In this document: positions 23,692-31,784 of the stretch, in pieces
How the letters are laid out: the number at the start of each line of letters is the position of its first letter
Position numbering within the stretch: the stretch's first letter is position 1
From: Actinophytocola sp963840275
Lineage (GTDB): Bacteria > Actinomycetota > Actinomycetes > Mycobacteriales > Pseudonocardiaceae
Length of the DNA: 64,000 bases
NCBI GenBank assembly: GCA_963840275.1
Contig: CAWIYK010000009.1
Coordinates: 62,001 to 126,000, forward strand
Direction of reading: 5' to 3'
Notes under the pieces: model-generated
What the model was told of the DNA's origin: nothing
Database searches by the model: none
What the model saw: the letters and a program-made list of their open reading frames with translations, nothing else
Made by a program: the position numbers and the translations under genes

Positions 23692-25959
23692 GTGTTCGAC
23701 CCGGCGGGCGCGCGGCGTGTACCCGCCTCGCTCCTACTGCTCACTCTCGCGCTCTACGGGGTAGCCGGCTGGTGCATCTGGTCCCGGGCGGCGGCGCCCA
23801 CGGACGGCACCACGGTCAGCCCCGCGAACAGTGCTGTCTCCATCGGGGAGATCGTGGTCTCCGACCGGGACCCGAACGGGCCGTTCGAGCTCGGGGACCG
23901 GGTGGTCTCGATCGACGGGCAGACGCTCGCGGAGCGGGCGGCACGGCTGCCCGGCGGCGTCCCCGTGACGGCCGGCGACACGCTGACCTACGAGGTGATC
24001 CGCGGCGGGAGCACCGAGATCCTGCACGTCACGCTGCACCCCTTCCCGCTCGTGACGAGTGTCGCCGAGTGGTGGCCGATGCTGGTGGTCACCGCGCTGC
24101 TGGTGGCCACGAGCTTCACCGTCTTCTGGGCCCGACCCCGCGACCCGGCGGCGCACGCGACGCTGCTGACCTCCGCGATCGGCATCGTCGCGATCATGGG
24201 GGCCGGGTTCTTCCCGCTGACCGCGCTGGACCTCGTCGCGGGCGACCAGTTCTGGCGCTACTACACGGGCCAGGTGGCGTTCGCGCTGCTGTGGGGCGCC
24301 GTGCTGCACTTCGCGCTCGCGTTCCCGCTGACCAGGAGCACCCCGCGCCGGCGGCTGCTGATCGCCGGCGGCTACCTCGGCCCGGCCGTGCTCTACGGAC
24401 TCACGTGGCTCGTCGTCACCGCGACGCTCGACGAGCCGCTCGAACGGCTCTACCTCCTGGCCGTCCCGGTCATCGCCACCCTGTTCGTCTATCCCCCGGT
24501 GATCGCGGCCGTGCTGGTCCGCAACCTGCGTGTCCGCGGCGAGCCGTCGCGGCGGCCGATCCGGTGGCTGATCGCGGCGCTCGTCGGCAGCGTCATCGTG
24601 TACTTCGCGATCTGGGTCGTGCCGGTGATCATCGACGGGAAGCCCGCGGTGCCCTACGAGGCGCAGGCGCTGCCGTTCATGGCGACGCCGATCGCGATGG
24701 CGGCGGCGGTGCTGCGGTACCGCGCGCTGAACATCGAGGTCGCGGTCAGCCGCATGGTGGTCTACGGCGCGCTGACGATCGGCGCGGTCGGCCTGTACGT
24801 CGTGATCGTCAGCGGCTGGTCGCTGCTGTTCGGCCCGGTGCACGCGATCTGGGGCCAGGCCGCGGTGGCGGCGGTGATCGCGGTGCTGCTGCAGCCGGTG
24901 CGCTCCCGGCTCCAGTCACTGATCAACAAGCGGCTGTACGGCGACCGCGACGACCCGTACCGGGTGGTGTCGCAGCTCGCGTCCCGGCTGGAGAACACGC
25001 CGACCGCGTCGACGATGCTGCCGGAGATCGTGGAGACGGTGTCGGTGGCGCTGCGCCTGCCGCACATGGCGATCGAGATCCAGGCCCGCGGCCGCAGCGA
25101 GACCGCGGCGGTCGTCGGCACCCCGACCGGCGAGCTGTACCGGATGCCGCTGACGTTCCACGGCGAGCGGGTCGGGAACCTGGTGGTGGGGCGGCGGTCC
25201 TCGCAGCGGGAGCTGACCCGGCCGGACCGGATCGCGCTCGCGGAGGTCGCGCGGCACGCGGGCGCCGCCGTGTACACCGCGCGGTTGACCAGGGACCTGC
25301 GCCGCAGCCGCGACCGGCTGGTGCAGGCGCGGGAGATGGAACGCAGGCGGATCCTGCACGAGCTGCACGACGGCGTCGGCCCGACGCTCGCCGCGGTGGC
25401 GCTCGGTCTGGACGTCAGCCAGCGGACGGTCGGTGCCACCACGCCGACCGGCGAGCTGCTGGGGCGGCTGCGTGACGAGCTGCAGGCGGCGATCGTGGAG
25501 ATCCGCCGGCTGGCGCACGGGCTCAGGCCGCCCGTGCTGGACCGGATCGGGCTGATCCCGGCGATCCGCGAGTACGCGGGCGCGCTGGCGAGCAGGACCG
25601 CGGGCGGCGACTCGTCGCTCGACGGGGTGACGATCGTGCTGGAGGTGCCGTCCAGCATGCCGAAGCTGCCGGCGCCGGTGGACGTCGCGGCGTACCGGAT
25701 CATCTGCGAGGCGCTGACGAACGTGACCCGGCACGCGGCGGCGAGCTCGTGCGCCGTGCGGCTGTGGGTCGACGACGACCTGCACATCGAGGTCGTGGAC
25801 GACGGAGTGGGCCTTCCGGCGGTCCCGAACGGGGGCGTCGGGCTGTCCTCGATGCGCGAAAGGGCGACGGAACTGGGCGGAGAGTGCCTCGTGGAAGCGG
25901 ATCATGACGGTGGCACCCGGGTGTTCGCTACCCTTCCGTTGCCGAAGGAGGGCAGCTGA
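23692..25959 (+). CDS. Sensor histidine kinase with PDZ-like domain (NarX/DesK type)
   Basis: 755 residues from GTG 23692. A first TM helix (VPASLLLLTLALYGVAGWCI) precedes an extracytoplasmic PDZ-like domain (GPFELGDRVVSIDGQTLAER). A block of about eight TM helices (130-400), a GAF-like region (about 420-530), the dimerisation/phosphoacceptor helix with His in ILHELHDGVGPTLA, and the ATPase domain (ICEALTNVTRHAAA, VVDDGVGLP) follow. The stop shares one base with the start of the response-regulator gene (TGATG), so kinase and regulator form a two-component system. The signal is unknown. Confidence 0.92.
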   Translation: MFDPAGARRVPASLLLLTLALYGVAGWCIWSRAAAPTDGTTVSPANSAVSIGEIVVSDRDPNGPFELGDRVVSIDGQTLAERAARLPGGVPVTAGDTLTYEVIRGGSTEILHVTLHPFPLVTSVAEWWPMLVVTALLVATSFTVFWARPRDPAAHATLLTSAIGIVAIMGAGFFPLTALDLVAGDQFWRYYTGQVAFALLWGAVLHFALAFPLTRSTPRRRLLIAGGYLGPAVLYGLTWLVVTATLDEPLERLYLLAVPVIATLFVYPPVIAAVLVRNLRVRGEPSRRPIRWLIAALVGSVIVYFAIWVVPVIIDGKPAVPYEAQALPFMATPIAMAAAVLRYRALNIEVAVSRMVVYGALTIGAVGLYVVIVSGWSLLFGPVHAIWGQAAVAAVIAVLLQPVRSRLQSLINKRLYGDRDDPYRVVSQLASRLENTPTASTMLPEIVETVSVALRLPHMAIEIQARGRSETAAVVGTPTGELYRMPLTFHGERVGNLVVGRRSSQRELTRPDRIALAEVARHAGAAVYTARLTRDLRRSRDRLVQAREMERRRILHELHDGVGPTLAAVALGLDVSQRTVGATTPTGELLGRLRDELQAAIVEIRRLAHGLRPPVLDRIGLIPAIREYAGALASRTAGGDSSLDGVTIVLEVPSSMPKLPAPVDVAAYRIICEALTNVTRHAAASSCAVRLWVDDDLHIEVVDDGVGLPAVPNGGVGLSSMRERATELGGECLVEADHDGGTRVFATLPLPKEGS

Positions 25960-26645
25960 TGCAGCCGTTGCCGGTGCCGCCGGGAAGCCCGACGCTGCGG
26001 GTGCTCGTCGTCGACGACCATCCGCTCTTTCGGTTCGGGCTGTGCACGGTGCTCGCGGCCGAGCCGTCGATCGTCGTCATCGGCGAGGCCGCCAACGGGC
26101 GAGACGCCGTCTCGGCGGCGCGCACGTTCGAGCCGGACGTCGTCGTGATGGACCTGCATCTGCCCGACATAGACGGCATCGAGGCGACGCGCCAGATAGT
26201 CGGCGAGCGGCAGCACACGGGCGTCATGGTGCTGACCATGTTCAACGACACGGAGTCCGTGTTCGCGGCCATGCGTGCAGGCGCGCGCGGGTACCTGCTG
26301 AAGGGGTCCGGGCAGGAGGAGATCATCCGCGCGGTGCACGCGGTCGGCCGCGGCGAGGCGATCTTCGGCCCGGACATCGCGACCCGAGTGCTGGGTTTCT
26401 TCAACAACGGGCCGGCCGCGTCCGACCCGATCTTCCCGGAGCTCACGTCCCGCGAGCGCGAGGTGCTCGCGCTCATCGCCGACGGCGAGAGCAACCCGAC
26501 CATTGCGCGCCGACTGTCACTGAGCCCGAAAACGGTGCGCAACCACGTGTCGAGCATCTTCACGAAGCTTCATGTGGCGGATCGCGCGCAGGCGATCGTG
26601 CGGGCACGGAAAGCCGGCATGGGTGAAGGTTCGCACGGGCCGTAG
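25959..26645 (+). CDS. NarL/LuxR-type response regulator
   Basis: 228 residues, ATG overlapping the kinase stop by one base. The receiver domain (about 13-130) has the acidic pair VVDDHPLF, the phospho-Asp in VVMDLHLPDIDG and the Lys in GYLLKGSG. The LuxR helix-turn-helix fills about 160-220 (LTSREREVLALIADGESNPT, KTVRNHVSSIFTKL). It is the cognate partner of the PDZ-type kinase. No target operator can be named. Confidence 0.95.
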   Translation: MQPLPVPPGSPTLRVLVVDDHPLFRFGLCTVLAAEPSIVVIGEAANGRDAVSAARTFEPDVVVMDLHLPDIDGIEATRQIVGERQHTGVMVLTMFNDTESVFAAMRAGARGYLLKGSGQEEIIRAVHAVGRGEAIFGPDIATRVLGFFNNGPAASDPIFPELTSREREVLALIADGESNPTIARRLSLSPKTVRNHVSSIFTKLHVADRAQAIVRARKAGMGEGSHGP

Positions 26646-26928
26646 TGGTGGGAGTCGGCCGCTGGCCCCCTCGAACCACGCTACGGCACGACACTGACAG
26701 AAATGAGCTCGGCGGCCGCGTCTGTGGACAACCGGGTCGGTTGTGGACAGCTGGCCGTCACGTGGCCGAGCTTGTCGGTGTCCTGCCGTAGGCTGGAAAA
26801 CGGGGGCCGGAGGCCAAGGCCCTGCCGTTCCTTTGTTGGCGAAGAATTCAAGTTCGTTGCTGATAGTCACCAACATTCGCTCGATCGTGCGTTCGAAATA
26901 ATCGGGGTCTGCGGGTAGAATATAAAGT

Positions 26929-28242
26929 ATGTCGAGCTTCGTCGAAACCCCGCCTGGGTTGCCGGAGCTTGCCCAGAACCTGGTGGAGATTACAACCAAG
27001 ATGCGGAAGCTCCACAGTTCCGCACTGACGGTAATCTCCGAACTAGAACAATCCGATGTCGCTCGCACGGCGGGATATTCGAGCCTGAGTGCGCTGGTCT
27101 CGGATCTGATGCGGATCACCCCGCGCCGAGCGTCCCGGCTGATCGCCCAAGCTGGTCTGGTGTCCGAGATGCTGACGCCGACTGGGCATGTCACTCCGGC
27201 GGCGTTGCCGTTGGTGCGGGACGCACTGCGGGATGGCGTGCTGGATCCGGACCATGTGGATGCGGTCGCGGATGTGGTGAAGAAGATCCCGGCCTGGGCG
27301 CCTGGTGACACGCAGGAGATCGTGGAGAAGCACCTCGTCGAGGCAGCCCGAGCGGCGCACCCATCGGTGGTGCGCTCGCATGGTGAGGTGTTGCTGTCAC
27401 GGATCGACCCGGATGGCGACCAGCCTGCCGACGAAGCGCTGGCGGAACCGAAGAACGTGTTCCGCTACCGGCGTGACCAGACCGGGTGGATGCACTTCGC
27501 CGGGAAGATCGAGCCCGAGTCGGCCGAAGAGTTGGATGCGATGCTGGGCGCGCTCGCGAAGCCGGACGGACCAGCCGATGACCGGCACCCGACCCAACGA
27601 CTCGGTGACGCGTTCTGCGACGTCATCCACCACGCCATCGACTCGCCAGATCTCCCTGCCCGAGGCGGAGAGAAACCACACCTCAACGCCACCATGGACT
27701 ACACCCACCTCCTCGCCGGAGTGAGCACAGCGACCCTGGAAGGCGGCGCTCTCCTCTCGGCCGCCGCAGCAAGACGGATCGCCTGCGACTGCGGAGTCGT
27801 GCCGGTCGTGATGGGTGGCCAGTCGGTGCCGTTGGATGTGGGCCGCACCCGCCGCTTGGTGACTCCGAAGCAACGAATTGCGTTGAACACCCGAGATCGG
27901 GGTTGCGCGTTCCCCAACTGCGGACGTCCGGCGCGGTGGTCGGATGCACACCATATCCAGCATTGGCTGGATGGCGGCCCAACCGACCTCAACAATCTGG
28001 TGCTGCTGTGCCGGCGACATCATCGAATGATCCACCACTCCGAGTGGGAAGTCCGAATGAGCAACATCGGACTGCCGGAATTCATCCCGCCCCGATGGCT
28101 CGACACCAATGCCACTTACTTAAGGCCGTTTGGCTGGTCAGATGCTGTACGGAGCAGTGCTGCGCCGATGTCAAGACGTGCGTTCGACTCAGGACACGCT
28201 CGAGATGGATCGTTAACGATCCAGGTGGAGCTGATGTCCTGA
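26929..28242 (+). CDS. DUF222/HNH endonuclease-like protein with C-terminus replaced by a foldback element
   Basis: 437 residues from ATG 26929. A DUF222 helical domain covers residues about 1-300, and the HNH nuclease motif is near 320-375 (CAFPNCGRPARWSDAHHIQH, NNLVLLCRRHHRMIHH). At residue 393 (RWLDT) the original frame is interrupted by a 222-bp inverted-repeat element. The last 44 residues, from NATYLRPF to QVELMS, and the stop are encoded by the element. Removing it with one copy of the 10-bp duplication would restore 13 residues (TQIPQRNLLHQRE) and the native stop at 28379-28381. DUF222-HNH genes are numerous in these genomes; the nuclease core is intact. Confidence 0.9.
   Translation: MSSFVETPPGLPELAQNLVEITTKMRKLHSSALTVISELEQSDVARTAGYSSLSALVSDLMRITPRRASRLIAQAGLVSEMLTPTGHVTPAALPLVRDALRDGVLDPDHVDAVADVVKKIPAWAPGDTQEIVEKHLVEAARAAHPSVVRSHGEVLLSRIDPDGDQPADEALAEPKNVFRYRRDQTGWMHFAGKIEPESAEELDAMLGALAKPDGPADDRHPTQRLGDAFCDVIHHAIDSPDLPARGGEKPHLNATMDYTHLLAGVSTATLEGGALLSAAAARRIACDCGVVPVVMGGQSVPLDVGRTRRLVTPKQRIALNTRDRGCAFPNCGRPARWSDAHHIQHWLDGGPTDLNNLVLLCRRHHRMIHHSEWEVRMSNIGLPEFIPPRWLDTNATYLRPFGWSDAVRSSAAPMSRRAFDSGHARDGSLTIQVELMS
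28097..28106 (+). repeat. Target-site duplication, left copy (10 bp)
   Basis: GGCTCGACAC directly abuts the left end of the foldback element; the identical ten bases abut the right end at 28329-28338. The duplication marks a real insertion event within the HNH gene. Confidence 0.9.
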
Positions 28243-28328
28243 GTCGGACTCCTTCTTCGACATCGGCCAGCACTGCTCCGTACGGCATCTCTGACCTGGC
28301 GCAAACGGCCCTTAAGTAAGTGGCATTG
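28107..28328. mobile_element. 222-bp foldback MITE with IS4-like ends
   Basis: The ends are inverted repeats of 26-27 bases (left 28107-28132, right 28302-28328, one base different), beginning CAATGCCACTTACTTAAGG. The similarity continues inward so that most of the element is one imperfect palindrome centred on TGGATCGTTAACGATCCA at 28206-28223. Shared internal blocks include TACGGAGCAGTGCTG and GACTCAGGACA. It is flanked by a perfect 10-bp duplication. No coding capacity for a transposase. The end sequence (CAATGCC then TTAAGG) and duplication length resemble the IS4 subgroup of the IS4 family, so an IS4-type transposase elsewhere in the genome probably mobilises it. Confidence 0.88.
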
Positions 28329-28338
28329 GGCTCGACAC
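28329..28338 (+). repeat. Target-site duplication, right copy (10 bp)
   Basis: Second copy of GGCTCGACAC, directly after the element's right end, identical to 28097-28106. Confidence 0.9.
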
Positions 28339-28381
28339 GACTCAGATTCCGCAACGAAATCTGCTACATCAACGCGAGTAA
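28339..28381 (+). pseudogene. Stranded native 3' end of the DUF222/HNH gene
   Basis: After the right duplication the sequence continues in the frame that the HNH gene had before the insertion, encoding 13 residues (TQIPQRNLLHQRE) and a TAA at 28379-28381. Joined to the upstream RWLDT it gives a typical short C-terminus for the family. Confidence 0.7.
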
Positions 28382-28672
28382 ACCAATCCGTCAACTCGGA
28401 ACAACGCTCACGACTCGCTATGCGCGAACGTGTCCGAAGCCGGCACCAGCAGATGATGCTGGGCAGGGCGAGAAAGCCGTGGTGGATGTCGGCGCACCCC
28501 GACACCGACAACTGCTGCCCGGCCTGCGCGAACATCTCCCCCACCGACCGCGACGTCACCGCACTAACCCGACCGCGCCGAGCGCCTGCCGGACGAGACG
28601 CCAAAGATTCTGTAGCGCCGTTGTAGCCAACTGCGTACACGACCGCAACGGGCCTCCGTCTCTAATGGGGGC
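28382..28672 (+). other. Gap between the HNH remnant and vanZ, possible gene fragment
   Basis: No confident gene. A rightward frame from 28420 to 28626 (68 codons) reads WWMSAHPDTDNCCPACANIS, with two Cys pairs that could bind zinc. It has no clear ribosome site, and the surrounding sequence has weak codon bias. It may be a decayed remnant. Confidence 0.3.
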
Positions 28673-29404
28673 ATGAAGCAGAGTTCATCCCTGTCAGCAT
28701 CGCCCCGCCATACGCGCAGGATCGTGCTCGTCGGCCTGGCGGTCGTCGCCCTCGCGGGCGCGATATTCGTCGTGTGGCGGCCGCTCATGATGGCCGCTCC
28801 GACGTGCATGACCGGGCGGTGGCACGGCTGCTTCGACACGATGAACGGTGTGCTGCTCATGATGTTGGTCGGGCTGCCGTTGGCCGGGCTGGTGGTCTGG
28901 GTGCTGGCGCGCCGCCGACGCGCCGCCGGCGTCACGTCGGCGTGGCGGACGTCGCTGGCCGAGGTGGGCATGGTCTACGGGACGGTGCCGTTCATATGGC
29001 TGACCACGATGCCGGGCTCGGGCGCCGGCATCGTCCGCGGCCGGGTCAGCCTGGTACCGCTGCGGGACCTGCTCACGATGGGACCACTCGGGATCGCCGG
29101 CAACCTGCTGATCTTCGCGGCGCTCGGGTTCTTCGCCCCGATGCGGTTCGCGGCGCTGGCGTCCCTGCCACGGATCCTGGCGCTCGGGGCGGGCTGCTCG
29201 ATCCTGGTCGAAACCGCACAGTACGTCCTGCGACTGGACCGGGTGTCCTCCGTGGACGACGTACTGGTCAACGCCACCGGCGCCGTGCTGGCCGCGCTGG
29301 CCGCGCGCCGCTGGTGGCGCACCACACACGACAGTGGGCGGACTCCGAAACGGAACCCGCCCACTGTCGAAGAAACTCAGATCAAGCCCTCCCGCAGGGC
29401 ATAG
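28673..29404 (+). CDS. VanZ family membrane protein
   Basis: 243 residues from ATG 28673. About six TM helices; the VanZ-type core is at residues 115-225. It has MPGSGAGIVRGRVSLVPLRD, GIAGNLLIFAALGFFAPMRF, VETAQYVLRLDRVSSVDDVL and VNATGAVLAALAARRWW; the Glu in VETAQ and the Asp pair in SVDDVLVN are family features. VanZ proteins confer low-level teicoplanin resistance in some hosts, but most homologues have no tested role. The last nine codons overlap the convergent luxR gene, and a hairpin lies inside its tail. Confidence 0.88.
   Translation: MKQSSSLSASPRHTRRIVLVGLAVVALAGAIFVVWRPLMMAAPTCMTGRWHGCFDTMNGVLLMMLVGLPLAGLVVWVLARRRRAAGVTSAWRTSLAEVGMVYGTVPFIWLTTMPGSGAGIVRGRVSLVPLRDLLTMGPLGIAGNLLIFAALGFFAPMRFAALASLPRILALGAGCSILVETAQYVLRLDRVSSVDDVLVNATGAVLAALAARRWWRTTHDSGRTPKRNPPTVEETQIKPSRRA
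29329..29369 (-). terminator. Terminator hairpin of the LuxR gene, inside the vanZ tail
   Basis: Arms 29329-29341 and 29357-29369 (CGACAGTGGGCGG and its complement) form a perfect 13-bp stem with a 15-base loop, eight bases beyond the leftward LuxR stop. It lies within the coding sequence for the vanZ C-terminal tail, so that tail may be a recent read-through extension. Confidence 0.65.
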
Positions 29405-30009
29405 GCGACCGCGTGCGAACGGTTCCGCAGCTGGAACCGGTTCGTCACGTCGTGCAGGATGCTCTTCACCGTCCGCTGCGAGTAGCACAGCTTGTCCGCG
29501 ATCTCCTTCGTGGACAGTCCGGACGCGACGAGGCGCAGCACCTCGGTCTCCCGGTTGGTGATGCCCGCGAGGTGCAACCCACGCGGCTCGAGCACGTGCC
29601 GCTGCAGCCGCGACACCCGGTTCAGCAGCCGGCCGAGCAGGTCGGGCGGCAGCGCCCCCTCACCGGCGGCGGCGGCCTTCACCAGGCGCACCAACACATC
29701 CGGCGTCGTGTCCGCGCGCCGCGCGACGGCGCACACGCCGCCCTCGACCGCGGTGAGGATCTCGGTGTCCTCCAGCTCGCCGGCGACCAGCACGATCCGG
29801 GTGAAGCCCCGGACCTGCAGCGTGCGCAGCAGCTGCGCGCCGTGGTCGTCGAACCGGTCGGTCACCACGAGTGCGACGGCCTCCGGGGACGCGGCGTCCT
29901 CGTCGACCAACCACACTTCCTGCCTCGTGCGCAACGCCATCTGGACGCCGCTCTGCAGGATCGGATCGGTCGCACGCACGACGACCGGGATACGGCTTTG
30001 CTCCAACAT
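29377..30009 (-). CDS. LuxR/NarL-type regulator with divergent receiver domain
   Basis: 210 residues from ATG 30009. The C-terminal LuxR helix-turn-helix is clear (ITNRETEVLRLVASGLSTKE, QRTVKSILHDVTNRF, residues about 145-205). The N-terminal 120 residues have the alternating pattern of a receiver domain (PVVVRATDPILQSGVQMAL, ALVVTDRFDD, IVLVAGELED). They lack the paired acidic residues after strand 1 and the classical Lys loop, so phosphorylation is doubtful. An orphan regulator: no kinase gene adjacent. Confidence 0.85.
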   Translation of the reverse strand: MLEQSRIPVVVRATDPILQSGVQMALRTRQEVWLVDEDAASPEAVALVVTDRFDDHGAQLLRTLQVRGFTRIVLVAGELEDTEILTAVEGGVCAVARRADTTPDVLVRLVKAAAAGEGALPPDLLGRLLNRVSRLQRHVLEPRGLHLAGITNRETEVLRLVASGLSTKEIADKLCYSQRTVKSILHDVTNRFQLRNRSHAVAYALREGLI

Positions 30010-30223
30010 CGAACTTTCCGCTCTCTAGCACGCCCCCGACCCGACGCCCAGCACGTCGAAGCCCGCGCAGGAAGAAGGTTGCCCCATGGGGCGTCCCGGG
30101 CACATGGGACCGGTGTCCTGGGTTTGCCTGACCAGGCAAGACCGAAACGACGGACCGTGTCGGCCCGGTCGCAGCCCGACGCCGGGCTGGGCCGAACGGG
30201 CGATGCGTCACCCGAAAGACGGG

Positions 30224-30255
30224 TGTGGCCCCCAGGCGCGTGCCTGGGGGCCACA
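30224..30255 (-). terminator. 14-bp stem terminator
   Basis: Arms TGTGGCCCCCAGGC (30224-30237) and its exact complement (30242-30255) around a GCGT tetraloop, 15 bases beyond the stop of the Ig-like membrane protein gene. The 214-base gap to the luxR start shows nothing else of note. Confidence 0.8.
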
Positions 30256-30269
30256 GTGGACGGCAGGGG

Positions 30270-31604
30270 TCAGCCGGCGGCCGGTCCGGACAGTCGGCCG
30301 GAGAACGACACCGACGGCGTGCACTTGCCGGTCGCGGGCGCCGGCGGGCCCGGCAGCTGGCAGCTCACCTCGACGGTCAGCGGCGCGTCCGGTCCGAACG
30401 TCCACGGCTCGAGGAAGTGGTAGTCCAGGTCGCGGAAGTTCGCGAGCCCGACCTCCAGCAGCACCTCGTCGCCGCGCTTGATCGCCAGCGTGCCGGTGTC
30501 GCCACGCGGGTTCTGCATGATGATGTCGGTGATCACCAGCGTCTTGTCCGCCGGGATCGTGTCGGCGGGCACCGGGAACGACTCGAACTCGGCCGGGTCC
30601 GCCTGCGCGTCCGGGTCGGCGGTGATGCGGAAGTCCACCGCGGAGCCGTTGGAGATGTCGACGCCGTTGGGCCCGGTCGTCGCGCCGCGGCCGCCCGCGC
30701 CGCCCGCGCCACCGGCGGCCGCCATGTCGTCGACCTTCTTCTCCGCGTTGACGGCCTTCTCCTCGGCCGTGGCCGCGCGCTTCTCCGCGAGGTCGACCTG
30801 CTCCATCATCTCGGCCTGCTCCTCCTTGGCCGCGGTCTTGCCCGCCTCACGCGCGGCCGTCTGCACGGTCGGCTTGACGAGCGTGAACCACAGCACGGTG
30901 AGCACGACAGCCGCGGCGAGCACCGCGGCGGCCACCGGCAGCAGCCACTTCGGCAGCAGTTGCTGCTGCACGACGGTGCCCTCGGTGGTGACCGGCGGCA
31001 AGTCGCCGGACACGGCGGTGACCTGGAACGGCAGCCGCTTGTCGGCGCCGCGCAGGAACCGGTCGTACGGCTTGGCCTTCAGCTTCAGGAACGCGGACGT
31101 GCCCGGCTGCACCATCAGCGAGCTGTGGTCCAGCGACAGCTTCAGCTGCTCGTCCGGGTCGTTCGTGATGACCTCGACGCCGATCGGGTAGTTGCCGGAG
31201 TTGTCGACGACTACCTCGTGCGCGGCCTTGGTGCGGCAGCGCGACGACTTCGGCGACAGCTCTACCTGCAGGTCCGTGAACGGCTCGACGTCGACGGTCC
31301 CCTCGACGACCGACCCGCCCGCGGCGTCCTCGCGCGAGAGCACCCGCACGCCGAACGGCATCTGCCCGGCCGGCACCGACGAGTTCCTCGGCGGCGAGAA
31401 CCGGACGGTCGCCTCACCGTCCTGGCCCGGCATCAGGTTCATGATGCGGGGTTCGACCTCGGCCCATTCCCGAGAATCGCCGACTATGTCCATACTGAAC
31501 TGGTCGACAAGCGTTCCGTTGTTCCGCACCAGGACCGTCGCCTCGACCGCCTGGCCCGGAGTCACGGACAGCTGCCTGCTCGCCAGCGACGTGGTAGCTC
31601 CCAT
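30270..31604 (-). CDS. Ig-like/coiled-coil membrane protein of the CIS region
   Basis: 444 residues from ATG 31604 (a TTG two codons upstream is possible). The N-terminal 215 residues are two beta-sandwich repeats of the type seen in membrane NPCBM/Ig-like proteins (TSLASRQLSVTPGQAVEATV, LQVELSPKSSRCRTKAAHEV). A TM helix follows at about 225-248 (PVAAAVLAAAVVLTVLWFTL), then a coiled coil (AREAGKTAAKEEQAEMMEQV through KAVNAEKKVDDM) and a C-terminal beta domain (about 320-440). Similar proteins accompany contractile injection systems in actinobacteria, where they may link the particle to the membrane. That link is inference here. Confidence 0.72.
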   Translation of the reverse strand: MGATTSLASRQLSVTPGQAVEATVLVRNNGTLVDQFSMDIVGDSREWAEVEPRIMNLMPGQDGEATVRFSPPRNSSVPAGQMPFGVRVLSREDAAGGSVVEGTVDVEPFTDLQVELSPKSSRCRTKAAHEVVVDNSGNYPIGVEVITNDPDEQLKLSLDHSSLMVQPGTSAFLKLKAKPYDRFLRGADKRLPFQVTAVSGDLPPVTTEGTVVQQQLLPKWLLPVAAAVLAAAVVLTVLWFTLVKPTVQTAAREAGKTAAKEEQAEMMEQVDLAEKRAATAEEKAVNAEKKVDDMAAAGGAGGAGGRGATTGPNGVDISNGSAVDFRITADPDAQADPAEFESFPVPADTIPADKTLVITDIIMQNPRGDTGTLAIKRGDEVLLEVGLANFRDLDYHFLEPWTFGPDAPLTVEVSCQLPGPPAPATGKCTPSVSFSGRLSGPAAG

Positions 31605-31784
31605 GGACAAGTAGTGTCGAGAACTTCCCGGCGCGAGACAGCTTGCGGGAGGGAGCGTGGCAGGGCGGCCCCGGCTGCCCCATCGGGCGCGTCCGAGCGT
31701 CCACTACGCCACCCACGCGCCGGGGCCGGTCAGCGGCGAACCCCCATAACGTCAGGCGCGGTGAACACGCCTGGAGGTCCCGCC

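Noticed and set aside
28082..28354. 90-codon leftward ORF across the foldback element
   Set aside because: Open frame produced by the palindromic element; no ribosome site and no homology to transposases.
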